Source of the DNA: Promethearchaeota archaeon
GTDB taxonomy: Archaea > Asgardarchaeota > Lokiarchaeia > Sigynarchaeales > SOKP01
DNA length: 40,487 nt
NCBI GenBank assembly: GCA_030605085.1
Contig: JAUWBH010000033.1
Coordinates: 1-40,487 of the forward strand
Direction of reading: 5' to 3'
How positions within the stretch are numbered: position 1 is the first letter of the stretch; each line of letters starts with the position of its first letter. The notes beneath the pieces are model-generated. The model was not told the DNA's origin and did not search any database. It saw nothing but the letters and a program-made list of their open reading frames with translations. Of the stretch, positions 33,197 through 40,487 are shown piece after piece. Both the position numbers and the translations under genes were made by a program.

Positions 33197-35071
33197 ATGT
33201 CAAATGGATTTTTTGGTAAAATATTATGGATAAACCTTTTAGATGAGACTTTTAGGGAAGGATCCCTTCCTAAGGAGATATATCGTCAATATATTGGAGG
33301 GTATGGGTTGGCAACTAAGATAATTTACGATAATATGCCAGCGAAAGTTGATTCTTTAGGTTCTGAAGCGATTTTGGGATTTTTTCCAGGTTTATTAACT
33401 GGTACAGTTGCCCCTTTAACAGGACGATATATGGTAGCTGGTAAATCTCCTTTAACAGGAACTTGGGGTAATGCTAACAGTGGGGGCTTTTTTGGACCTG
33501 AAATTAAAAAGTGTGGGTTTGACGGGATATTAATAAAGGGAATTGCAGAAAATCCAAAACATATAGCAATTATCGACGGCAAGAAACAAATTTTAGATGC
33601 ATCTGATCTTTGGGGTTTGGATACGGTTGAAACAGAAGATAAATTAAAAGAAAAGTACGGTAAGATTCAAGTAGCGAGCATTGGTCAATCTGGCGAAAAG
33701 CTTTCGCGGATCTCGGGTATTGTACATGACATGGGTAGAGTTGCTGCGAGATCTGGATTAGGCGCAGTTATGGGATCTAAAAAACTAAAAGCGCTAATAC
33801 TTAAAGGAAATAAGGAAGTTCCTATCGCAGACAAAGAGGCATTGCTTAAACATGTGAAAGAATACAATAGTGGTATCAAGTCCGCTAAAAAAGCTGTAAT
33901 TCAAGCATTTAAAAGGTTTGGTACAACTATAGGAAATGTTATTTGTAGTCAAATGGGAGATACTCCTATTAAAAATTGGGGAGGATATTCGAGAGAACAC
34001 TTTCCAACGGAGAGAGTTAATAAAATTTCATCTATGGCAATAGATAAATATAAATTAAAAAGGTATGGTTGTTTTTCATGCCCTGTTCAATGCAGTTCTG
34101 TTTTAAGGATTCCAAAATTAAGTATTGAAGAGACTCATCGTCCAGAATACGAAGCTTGCGCATCCTTTGGTCCTTTAATCCTTAATGATGATCTTATGTC
34201 CATCTTTACTTTGAACGATCTCTGTAATCGAGCAGGATTAGATGTAATTTCGACTGGCGGAACAGTAGCCTTTGCTATCGAATGTTTTGAAAATGGTTTA
34301 ATAAGTAAAGAAGATACTGGGGGATTAGAATTAACTTGGGGGAATTCAGAAGCTATTGTTAAATTGGTAAAGATGATGGTGAACCGAGAAGATTTTGGGG
34401 ATATTTTAGCTGATGGTTCCAAAAAAGCTTCAGTAAAAATCGGTAAAGGAAGTGAAAAATATTCGATAACTTCATTTGGTAGCGAAATAGGTATGCACAA
34501 TCCTAGGGTATATAAATCGTTCGCGTTCTCGTACGCATTTGATCCAACTCCGGGTAATCATAATGCCGCGAGTATTGATTTTATGGAAACATTGGGACCA
34601 ATGGGAAAAATGATTAAGGATCTTTCGTTGCCTAAAGAATGGAAAACGAATGTAGAGCAAAAATACAAAGCACAGGTTATTAACACTAGCTTTGTTCAAA
34701 TTATAAATAGTTTGGGACTTTGCATCTTTTCAACATTATTTGGAGAATATCCTTTCTTTGAATTGATTAATTCAATAACAGGTTGGGATTTAACTTTTGA
34801 GGAGTGTTTAAAAACAGGGCTACGAATTCAAAATCTTCGTCAGGCATTCACTCTTCGAGAAGGAATTAAAATAGCAAAAAATGAATTACATGGGCGAATA
34901 TTTGGAGATCCTCCCGATGAAAAAGGACCTTGTAAAAATATAAAAGTAGATTATAAAGAATTCTATAAGGGATATTGTGAAGAGATGGGCTGGAATCCTG
35001 AAAATGGTTATCCTTTAAAAGAAACGCTCGTGGACCTTGGATTAGATTTTGTAATAAAAGATCTTTATTAA
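33197..35071 (+). CDS. aor: Aldehyde:ferredoxin oxidoreductase (tungsten-dependent)
   Basis: A 624-residue AOR-family protein. The N-terminal domain carries the tungstopterin-binding pattern 'FFPGLLTGTVAPLTGRYMVAGKSPLTGTWG' (in pieces FFPGLLTGTVAPLTGR, YMVAGKSPLTGTWG). The [4Fe-4S] cluster cysteines are C292-x2-C295-x3-C299 (GCFSCPVQC) and C509 (LGLCIF). It oxidises aldehydes to acids with ferredoxin as acceptor, in peptide or lipid fermentation; the exact substrate class cannot be told from sequence. Length is typical. ATG start. The ferredoxin-type gene diverges upstream. A TnpB-end relic sits in its promoter region. Confidence 0.93.
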   Translation: MSNGFFGKILWINLLDETFREGSLPKEIYRQYIGGYGLATKIIYDNMPAKVDSLGSEAILGFFPGLLTGTVAPLTGRYMVAGKSPLTGTWGNANSGGFFGPEIKKCGFDGILIKGIAENPKHIAIIDGKKQILDASDLWGLDTVETEDKLKEKYGKIQVASIGQSGEKLSRISGIVHDMGRVAARSGLGAVMGSKKLKALILKGNKEVPIADKEALLKHVKEYNSGIKSAKKAVIQAFKRFGTTIGNVICSQMGDTPIKNWGGYSREHFPTERVNKISSMAIDKYKLKRYGCFSCPVQCSSVLRIPKLSIEETHRPEYEACASFGPLILNDDLMSIFTLNDLCNRAGLDVISTGGTVAFAIECFENGLISKEDTGGLELTWGNSEAIVKLVKMMVNREDFGDILADGSKKASVKIGKGSEKYSITSFGSEIGMHNPRVYKSFAFSYAFDPTPGNHNAASIDFMETLGPMGKMIKDLSLPKEWKTNVEQKYKAQVINTSFVQIINSLGLCIFSTLFGEYPFFELINSITGWDLTFEECLKTGLRIQNLRQAFTLREGIKIAKNELHGRIFGDPPDEKGPCKNIKVDYKEFYKGYCEEMGWNPENGYPLKETLVDLGLDFVIKDLY

Positions 35072-35302
35072 ATGGCAAAGACTAATTCACTTCCTATAAA
35101 GAACTTTATAAGACTTAAATTTTCGTCCTTACGCCTCAATAAAACATTGTTTACATGAAAGAAGCAATAGGATGATATCTCTCTTTAGGATTTATGGAAA
35201 TCAAATCGTGTAGGTACAATCCATTTGAAGATGGGAGATTTTTTGAATTAGATTTGAGAAAAAAAAGAGATTAAGATTAAATTAAAATAATATAGCTCAA
35301 AT

Positions 35303-35743
35303 TTAAGCTTTCTTTTTATTATATTCGGCGGGATTTCCACCAGCCTCGATATATTCTGCGTATTTTTTTATGCAACTTATAAAAACATCTCCAGCTGCTC
35401 CTAGTACTGCCTCCAAATTTGGGTCTTCATATTCTACTATAATTGTCGCTTCAACAATATCTCCCTTAGGTTTTATAAGATACGTAAATCCCGTAATGGG
35501 GCTTCCTTCCATTTTTGCGTAGATTTTTTCGTTTGGAACAGTTTCGATGCGAGTGGAGTACACATCACCTACATTCGTTTTAAAGTGGTATTTACCCGAT
35601 CCTTGTACAATAACTTCATTTATCACGATATTCCATACGGCATAGTTAGGATCATCGTCACAAATTTTAAAAACGGTTTCTGCTGAAGCTTTAATATCTT
35701 CCTTTCTTTCTACTTGGGGGATTTTTAAATCAACTCCATTTAT
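35303..35743 (-). CDS. SRPBCC-fold lipid-binding/cyclase-like protein
   Basis: A START/SRPBCC-type protein of about 147 residues. The beginning of the domain ('DLKIPQVERKEDIKASAETV', 'FKICDDDPNYAVWNI') lies upstream of the GTG at 35626 in the same frame, so the 107-residue product starting there would lack the first helix. The only candidate start before the domain is an ATA at 35743. The rest is regular: 'VQGSGKYHFKTNVGD', 'MEGSPITGFTYLIKPKGDI' and a final amphipathic helix. These proteins bind hydrophobic ligands. The function is unknown. Confidence 0.65.
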   Translation of the reverse strand: MNGVDLKIPQVERKEDIKASAETVFKICDDDPNYAVWNIVINEVIVQGSGKYHFKTNVGDVYSTRIETVPNEKIYAKMEGSPITGFTYLIKPKGDIVEATIIVEYEDPNLEAVLGAAGDVFISCIKKYAEYIEAGGNPAEYNKKKA

Positions 35744-35862
35744 TTTTTTTAGATATAGGAATTATAATATTTTTTATTAATTTTAAATGTTATAATTTAG
35801 TCATTAAATTAGTAACTATCGAAGAATTTAAATAATTGACCAATTTTTGTAGAAAATAACCC

Positions 35863-36183
35863 ATGAATACTACTTTTTCAGAGCGAGTAAAGCAACTCAT
35901 TAAAAAAATCCCATCAGGAAAGGTTGCCACTTATGGTCAAATTGCCGCTTATGCTGGGAATCTACGTGGTTCAAGGCAGGTAGCTTGGATATTGCATTCC
36001 TGTTCAAGAAAATATAAGTTGCCGTGGCATAGAGTTATTAACAGTAAAGGGCGCATTTCATTACCTCCTAATCGTGGTTATGGAATTCAAAAAAAGCTGC
36101 TGGAAAAAGAGGGTATAGTTTTTAAAAAGGATGGGTCCATCAACCTTAACCTTTATCTGTGGCGTATTCATGAAGAGTTATAA
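35863..36183 (+). CDS. Alkyltransferase-like protein (ATL), MGMT homologue without the active cysteine
   Basis: A 106-residue protein homologous to the C-terminal domain of O6-alkylguanine-DNA alkyltransferase. The DNA-binding helix with the arginine finger is 'RGSRQVAWIL' and Y24 is conserved in 'VATYGQIA'. The active-site PCHR is replaced by PWHR (W55), the signature of alkyltransferase-like proteins, which bind alkylated guanine and hand it to nucleotide excision repair instead of repairing it directly. ATG start, monocistronic, 50 bases before the CocE-type gene. Confidence 0.9.
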   Translation: MNTTFSERVKQLIKKIPSGKVATYGQIAAYAGNLRGSRQVAWILHSCSRKYKLPWHRVINSKGRISLPPNRGYGIQKKLLEKEGIVFKKDGSINLNLYLWRIHEEL

Positions 36184-36232
36184 AATACTTATCAAAAATA
36201 TTATAATTATGTGTTAATTTATCATATCAACT

Positions 36233-38104
36233 ATGAATGAACCAATTAAACAGACTAACTCTTTAATAAATCAAAATCAAGACGACAATCCTTTTCAGCG
36301 GAAAGATGAGTATTATTTTAAACCTCTGTTTGACGATTATGCCATCAGTACTGCTTACATAAAAATGAGAGATGGCGTAAAAATTGCCTTAACGCTTTGT
36401 TTACCAAAAGGCTTATCCCCTATAGATAAAATCCCAACATTGCTACATCAGACCCGATATCAGAGAACACATCATCTTCGGATACCTTTTAGATGGGTAT
36501 GGAACGAGACTGTGAATATTTATCCGAAAACGGAGTTATTTACTGCCAATGGATATGCAGTTGTATATGTCGATGTAAGAGGATGTGGTGCATCATACGG
36601 TTTTAGGTTAGGTCCCTTTTCTGAGGATGAGGTTAAGGATGGGAGCGACATTGTTGATTGGATTATTAATCAGCCGTGGTCCAACGGTAATGTAGTATCT
36701 AATGGTATATCTTATGCGGGATTTACTGCAGAATGGTTAGCGACTAACAATCATCCTGCCGTGAAAAGCGTAATGGCAGGTCACAATGGTTGGGACCCTT
36801 TTTTCGATATGATTTTACCGGGAGGGTGCTTTAATACAAAATTTATCCAATTTTGGTCGTTTTACGGAAAACAGCTCGATGAAAATATCCAAAAACAAAT
36901 GAAGATGTTAATACCAATTCGTTGGATGCTATTTAAGGGAGTAAAGTACATCCATTCAGATACCGATTATACTCAGCTAAAAGAGGCAATACAAGATCAT
37001 AGTAGAAATCAATCTGTTTTTGACATTATTAGTAAGGTAAATTATCGCGACGATGTTATTAGAATTGAGAATTCTAAAAAAAAAATGGAAACTTCATTTA
37101 AGTCTCGTAGCCTTTATCAATATCAACACAAATTACAAAAGTTAAATATCCCCATTTATAGTTGGGCTTCTTGGTTGGACGCTAATTTTGCCGATGTTGT
37201 TATCGAGCGTTTCTTAAATTTAAGAAATCCTCAAATTGGTATAATTGGAGATTGGAATCATGGTGCACACCTTCCTGCTAATCCGTTTTATCCATCAAGA
37301 CCGGAAGTGGTACCTTCTCCTCACGAGCGTATTAAAACAGAGATAAGCTTTTTTAATAGAATTCTAAAAGGAGATGGCTTAAAGGGTAAGACTATTTACT
37401 ATTACACTATGGGAGAGGAAAGGTGGAAGAAAACCCAGACATGGCCTCCTTTAGGTCATACTTTTCAGAGATGGTATTTTCAAGAAAATGATAGTTTAAC
37501 TACAGATGAACCTCAAGAAAAAAATGGAGCAGACGAGTATAAGATCAACTTTAGAACGGGTACCGGTTTATTTAATCGTTGGATGGCTCCCGCAGCGTTA
37601 CCAATTGATTATAGTCATAGAACAAAAGAAGATAAGAAATTACTGACATATACAAGCCCTCCTCTTGAGAATGATTTAGAAATAACTGGAAATCCAATAA
37701 TTACTTTATATCTATCTTCTACACACGATGATGGAGCCGTTTTTGTATATTTAGAAGATGTTGATGATGAAGGCAACGTGGTTTATCTAACGGATGGAAA
37801 TTTACGTGTAATTCATAGAAAAATATCGTTAGAGACACCTCCATATAAAACGCTGATTCCCTATCATACATTCTTGAAAAAAGACGCGCTTCCTCTTGTT
37901 CCTAACGAGGTTTCAGAAATAAAATTTGGCTTGCATGCGACATCCGTCTTAATTAGAAAAGGTCATAGAATTCGCGTCGCAATTGCGGGAGCGGATAAAG
38001 GGGTTTTTATGCGTTATCCAGCTAAAGGAAAACCCATAATTGCCATTCAACGGAATAACAAATATCCCTCTTTGATTGAAATTCCAATCATACATAAGGA
38101 GTAA
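36233..38104 (+). CDS. CocE/NonD-family hydrolase (X-Pro dipeptidyl-peptidase S15 type)
   Basis: A 623-residue two-domain hydrolase. The alpha/beta domain has the nucleophile motif 'NGISYAGFTAEW' (S160), preceded by the usual 'VDVRGCGASYGF' region, and 'GDWNHGAH' supplies H343. The C-terminal jelly-roll domain (about 450-610) matches the X-Pro dipeptidyl-peptidase C-terminal domain ('NPIITLYLSSTHDDGAVFVY'). Family members act on acyl esters, beta-lactam acyl groups or X-Pro peptides. Specificity cannot be predicted. No signal peptide, so probably cytoplasmic. ATG start. Confidence 0.87.
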   Translation: MNEPIKQTNSLINQNQDDNPFQRKDEYYFKPLFDDYAISTAYIKMRDGVKIALTLCLPKGLSPIDKIPTLLHQTRYQRTHHLRIPFRWVWNETVNIYPKTELFTANGYAVVYVDVRGCGASYGFRLGPFSEDEVKDGSDIVDWIINQPWSNGNVVSNGISYAGFTAEWLATNNHPAVKSVMAGHNGWDPFFDMILPGGCFNTKFIQFWSFYGKQLDENIQKQMKMLIPIRWMLFKGVKYIHSDTDYTQLKEAIQDHSRNQSVFDIISKVNYRDDVIRIENSKKKMETSFKSRSLYQYQHKLQKLNIPIYSWASWLDANFADVVIERFLNLRNPQIGIIGDWNHGAHLPANPFYPSRPEVVPSPHERIKTEISFFNRILKGDGLKGKTIYYYTMGEERWKKTQTWPPLGHTFQRWYFQENDSLTTDEPQEKNGADEYKINFRTGTGLFNRWMAPAALPIDYSHRTKEDKKLLTYTSPPLENDLEITGNPIITLYLSSTHDDGAVFVYLEDVDDEGNVVYLTDGNLRVIHRKISLETPPYKTLIPYHTFLKKDALPLVPNEVSEIKFGLHATSVLIRKGHRIRVAIAGADKGVFMRYPAKGKPIIAIQRNNKYPSLIEIPIIHKE

Positions 38105-38144
38105 AAATTAAAATGATAAAAATTAAAGAAAATAAGGTGTGAAA

Positions 38145-38525
38145 ATGGAAGAATTACTTACAAAATTAAGGCATTCGTTAAATAATGTGGTAGAAATCAA
38201 AGAAGACGAGAATCAATTATTAATTGAATTGAAAGTGAAAAAAGAAGATCTCATTCCTGGAGATTTAGGATCGCCAAATGAAGTTGAAGAAATGATTAGA
38301 ATATTTGGTGGAGTAAAAGAAGATGTACAAATGGAAGTTAATGTTGACGAAAAAACCAAAATCATCTCTTTAAAATTACTGAAGAAAGAAGATTATGAAG
38401 TAATAAGTACTGTTATGAAAAATATCTGGGACCGTGTGTCCGACCTCTTAATAAAAGCATATAATGCGGAACCAGGAAAAATTGATGTCTTTAAAGATCT
38501 TGGAGATTTTGACGACACTTATTAG
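38145..38525 (+). CDS. Conserved-looking small protein of unknown function
   Basis: 126 residues from the ATG at 38145, which has an AAGGTG stretch 3 bases upstream as a plausible ribosome binding site. A GTG two codons before is an alternative. It is acidic overall with alternating strands and helices ('NQLLIELKVKKEDLIPGDLG', 'VQMEVNVDEKTKIISLKLL') and no cysteines. No family recognised. It follows the CocE-type gene after 40 bases in the same direction and may be co-transcribed. Confidence 0.6.
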   Translation: MEELLTKLRHSLNNVVEIKEDENQLLIELKVKKEDLIPGDLGSPNEVEEMIRIFGGVKEDVQMEVNVDEKTKIISLKLLKKEDYEVISTVMKNIWDRVSDLLIKAYNAEPGKIDVFKDLGDFDDTY

Positions 38526-38638
38526 AAATTAAAAAATTTAGAAATTTATTTTTAAAAAATTTAATTTGAAAAAGATTACTAATAGTTTTATAAAATTTTG
38601 CTGAAATTGTAGAGATTAAAATTAAACGATTTGTTTTG

Positions 38639-39862
38639 ATGATTATGAAGTATCGAAAGATGGATTCAATTGGTTTGGAAGTATCTGCGTTAGGGTTTGG
38701 GGCTATGCGATTGCCAGTAGATAAACAATTTAAGATAATTGAAGAAGAGGCAATTAAGATGATTCGTTATGCGATTGACAATGGCGTAAATTACATTGAT
38801 ACCGCATATCCATATCATAATGGTCAAAGTGAAGTATTAGTTGGAAAAGCGTTAAAAGGGGGGTATCGTGAGAAAGTGTATCTTACCACAAAATCACCTC
38901 TGTGGATCGTTAAAAAAAAAGAAGATTTTAACATTTTCCTAAACGAACAGATCGAAAGATTACAGACTAATCCAGACTTTTATTTTTTTCATGGATTAAG
39001 AAAGGAACGATTAGAAAAAATAAAAACATTGAATTTAATCGAAAATATGGAAGAATTAAAAGTGAAAGGTATAATTAAGTATATAGGATTTTCATTTCAC
39101 GATAGTTTTGAAGTATTTGAAGAGATTATTGATTATTATCATTGGGATTGCTGTCAGATTCAGCATAATTACACCGATATTGATTTTCAAGCAGGTACTA
39201 AAGGATTAAAATACGCTGCCAGTAAAAACATCCCCGTAATAATCATGGAACCTATTCGAGGTGGAAAGTTGGCTATTCCAGAGCATAAATTAGATACAAA
39301 GCCAGAAATTAAGAAAGTATTAGAAAAATCAAAAGTTAAAAGGAGTATGGCGGATTGGGCTTTACAATTCCTTTGGAATCAACCCGAAGTTTCAGTTGTA
39401 TTAAGTGGTATGAGTACCATGCAGCACGTTATTGAAAACGTAGAATCTGCAAATAATTCGGGAATTAATACTTTAACTAAAGAAGAATTGCAAACAATTT
39501 CGGAATTACGAGAAGCGTATAAAAAACAAGATGTAGTGCCTTGTACGAGCTGTGGATATTGCATGCCATGTCCTAATGGAGTGTCTATCCCAATGGTACT
39601 TAATTTAATGAACGAAATTGCTTATTGGGGTGAACGAGGAAAACTGAGAATTGCATATTTCTACGACAGAATGGCAAAAACACAAGAGGATTTAGAAAAA
39701 AGGAAGGCAGATGGAGAAGAAGTTGAAGGAGCGGCAGCTCTATGCATTCAATGCGAGGAGTGTTTGGATAAATGTCCCCAACAAATAGATATTCCGGATA
39801 TTATGGAAAAAGCAAATCTCATCTATAAAGAAGGCAAAAAGGTTTCAGAAGTAATTTCATAA
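38639..39862 (+). CDS. Aldo/keto reductase with C-terminal ferredoxin-like cluster domain
   Basis: A protein of about 407 residues. The TIM-barrel part has the AKR catalytic set: D/Y in 'YIDTAYPYHNGQSE', K in 'TTKSPLW', and H in 'FYFFHGL'. The barrel ends around residue 285. The C-terminus carries cysteines 'CTSCGYCMPCP' and 'LCIQCEECLDKCP', the latter a complete [4Fe-4S] motif, so electrons can come from ferredoxin as well as NAD(P)H. This AKR-ferredoxin type is common in anaerobes. The start is ATG at 38639 (or 38645, at MKYRKMDSIG). A near-identical paralogue follows immediately. Confidence 0.87.
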   Translation: MIMKYRKMDSIGLEVSALGFGAMRLPVDKQFKIIEEEAIKMIRYAIDNGVNYIDTAYPYHNGQSEVLVGKALKGGYREKVYLTTKSPLWIVKKKEDFNIFLNEQIERLQTNPDFYFFHGLRKERLEKIKTLNLIENMEELKVKGIIKYIGFSFHDSFEVFEEIIDYYHWDCCQIQHNYTDIDFQAGTKGLKYAASKNIPVIIMEPIRGGKLAIPEHKLDTKPEIKKVLEKSKVKRSMADWALQFLWNQPEVSVVLSGMSTMQHVIENVESANNSGINTLTKEELQTISELREAYKKQDVVPCTSCGYCMPCPNGVSIPMVLNLMNEIAYWGERGKLRIAYFYDRMAKTQEDLEKRKADGEEVEGAAALCIQCEECLDKCPQQIDIPDIMEKANLIYKEGKKVSEVIS

Positions 39863-39886
39863 ATTGTTAGAAAATAATAAAATTTG

Positions 39887-40487
39887 ATGATGATGAAGTA
39901 TAGAAATATGGGTTCAATAACTAAAGAAGTAGCTGCCCTTGGTTTTGGGGCTATGCGAATGCCAAGTAGCCGACAAGAATCAATTAAAATGATACGTTAT
40001 GCGATTGACAATGGAGTAAATTATGTTGACACGGCATATACATATCATGCAGGTAAAAGCGAGGTAATTGTCGGAAAGGCGTTACAAGATGGTTATCGTG
40101 AAAAAGTTATTCTCACCACAAAATCACCTTTATGGTTAGTTAAAACAAGAGAAGATTTTGACAAATGTCTGAATAAACAGATTAAGAGATTACAAACCTT
40201 TCCCGATATTTATCTATTTCATGGAATGAAAAAATTACGATTAGAAAAAGTAAAAAAGTTGAATTTAATCGAAAAAATGGAAGAAGCTAAGGCAGAGGGC
40301 AAATTTAAATACATAGGATTTTCATTTCATGATGGTTTTGATGCTTTTAAAGAGATTATTGATTATTATGATTGGGATTGTTGTCAAATCCAGCATAATT
40401 ATCTTGATATTGATTTTCAAGCAGGAATAAAAGGATTAAAGTACGCAGCTAATAAGAATATACCTGTAATAATCATGGAACCTATAA
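39887..40487 (+). CDS. Second aldo/keto reductase, partial at window end
   Basis: The frame begins MMMKYRNMGSITKEVAALGF and stays open to the end of the window (200 codons), so the 3' end and any cluster domain are not seen. It is closely similar to the preceding aldo/keto reductase ('YAIDNGVNYVDTAYTYHAGKSE', in pieces; 'LTTKSPLWLVK') and begins 25 bases after its stop. It lacks about eight residues after the 'GAMRMPSS' segment. A tandem duplicate with the same orientation, likely one operon. Confidence 0.9.
   Translation, partial: MMMKYRNMGSITKEVAALGFGAMRMPSSRQESIKMIRYAIDNGVNYVDTAYTYHAGKSEVIVGKALQDGYREKVILTTKSPLWLVKTREDFDKCLNKQIKRLQTFPDIYLFHGMKKLRLEKVKKLNLIEKMEEAKAEGKFKYIGFSFHDGFDAFKEIIDYYDWDCCQIQHNYLDIDFQAGIKGLKYAANKNIPVIIMEPI

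Noticed and set aside
35072..35158. A 28-codon ORF just after AFOR resembling the start of a MoaD/ThiS-like protein
   Set aside because: Only a weak 'IRLKFSSLR' likeness, no C-terminal Gly-Gly and an early stop. It could be a relic but the evidence is too thin to list.
1..40487. tRNA or rRNA genes
   Set aside because: I looked for T-loop-like and anticodon-arm patterns and for conserved rRNA stretches and found none that hold up. The few 'gttcgaa' matches fall inside coding sequence.

Overview
The window is AT-rich with short intergenic spaces. It carries archaeal-type content: an aldehyde:ferredoxin oxidoreductase, VapBC and HEPN/nucleotidyltransferase toxin-antitoxin pairs, a zinc-finger-less TnpB, leucine-rich-repeat and TPR proteins, and a protein with an 'HCSNLQAWAE' domain that I associate from memory with Lokiarchaeota-like Asgard genomes. 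My best guess is an Asgard (Lokiarchaeia-like) archaeon with anaerobic, fermentative metabolism. No rRNA or tRNA gene was found to confirm this.

Layout. (1) 0.2-9.4 kb is an accessory region: RNase HI, an LRR protein, a small thioredoxin-fold protein, a truncated DsrE-like gene, VapBC, a HEPN/nucleotidyltransferase pair, a radical SAM plus DUF4130-like DNA repair/modification pair, a PLP enzyme and a TnpB remnant. (2) 9.5-13.1 kb holds an unrecognised gene, an amidase relic, an FAD-linked oxidoreductase and a methyltransferase. (3) 13.2-19.1 kb looks like a defence/conflict island: a SIR2-TPR protein, a decayed HepT-like gene, a TPR gene split by a stop codon, HepT-MntA and a NYN-domain nuclease. 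(4) 19.2-23 kb has a SPASM-like radical SAM protein, a ferredoxin relic and a 757-residue multi-domain beta-sandwich protein. (5) 23.1-29.5 kb has a frameshifted acyl-CoA ligase, gene relics, a zinc-ribbon membrane protein, an acyl-CoA dehydrogenase, a left-handed beta-helix protein and an intact TnpB element. (6) 29.7-40.5 kb is a catabolic/redox stretch: sulfatase, haloalkane-dehalogenase-like hydrolase, ferredoxin-like protein divergent from an AFOR, SRPBCC protein, alkyltransferase-like protein, CocE/NonD hydrolase and two tandem ferredoxin-type aldo/keto reductases, the second cut by the window end.

The most striking pattern is structural. Two unrelated HEPN/nucleotidyltransferase modules (3.86-4.91 kb and 17.44-18.37 kb) sit in the same arrangement. 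Each lies between a short copy of the start of a gene and the intact gene itself, in the opposite orientation to that gene. The direct repeats are 56 bp (4 mismatches) for the radical SAM gene and 109 bp (3 mismatches) for the NYN gene. This looks like insertion of a toxin-antitoxin cassette at the 5' end of a host gene with regeneration of the intact gene. The window is also rich in gene fragments (TnpB, NYN, gamma-carbonic-anhydrase-like, amidase, ferredoxin, DsrE, HepT-like), which points to active insertion and decay.
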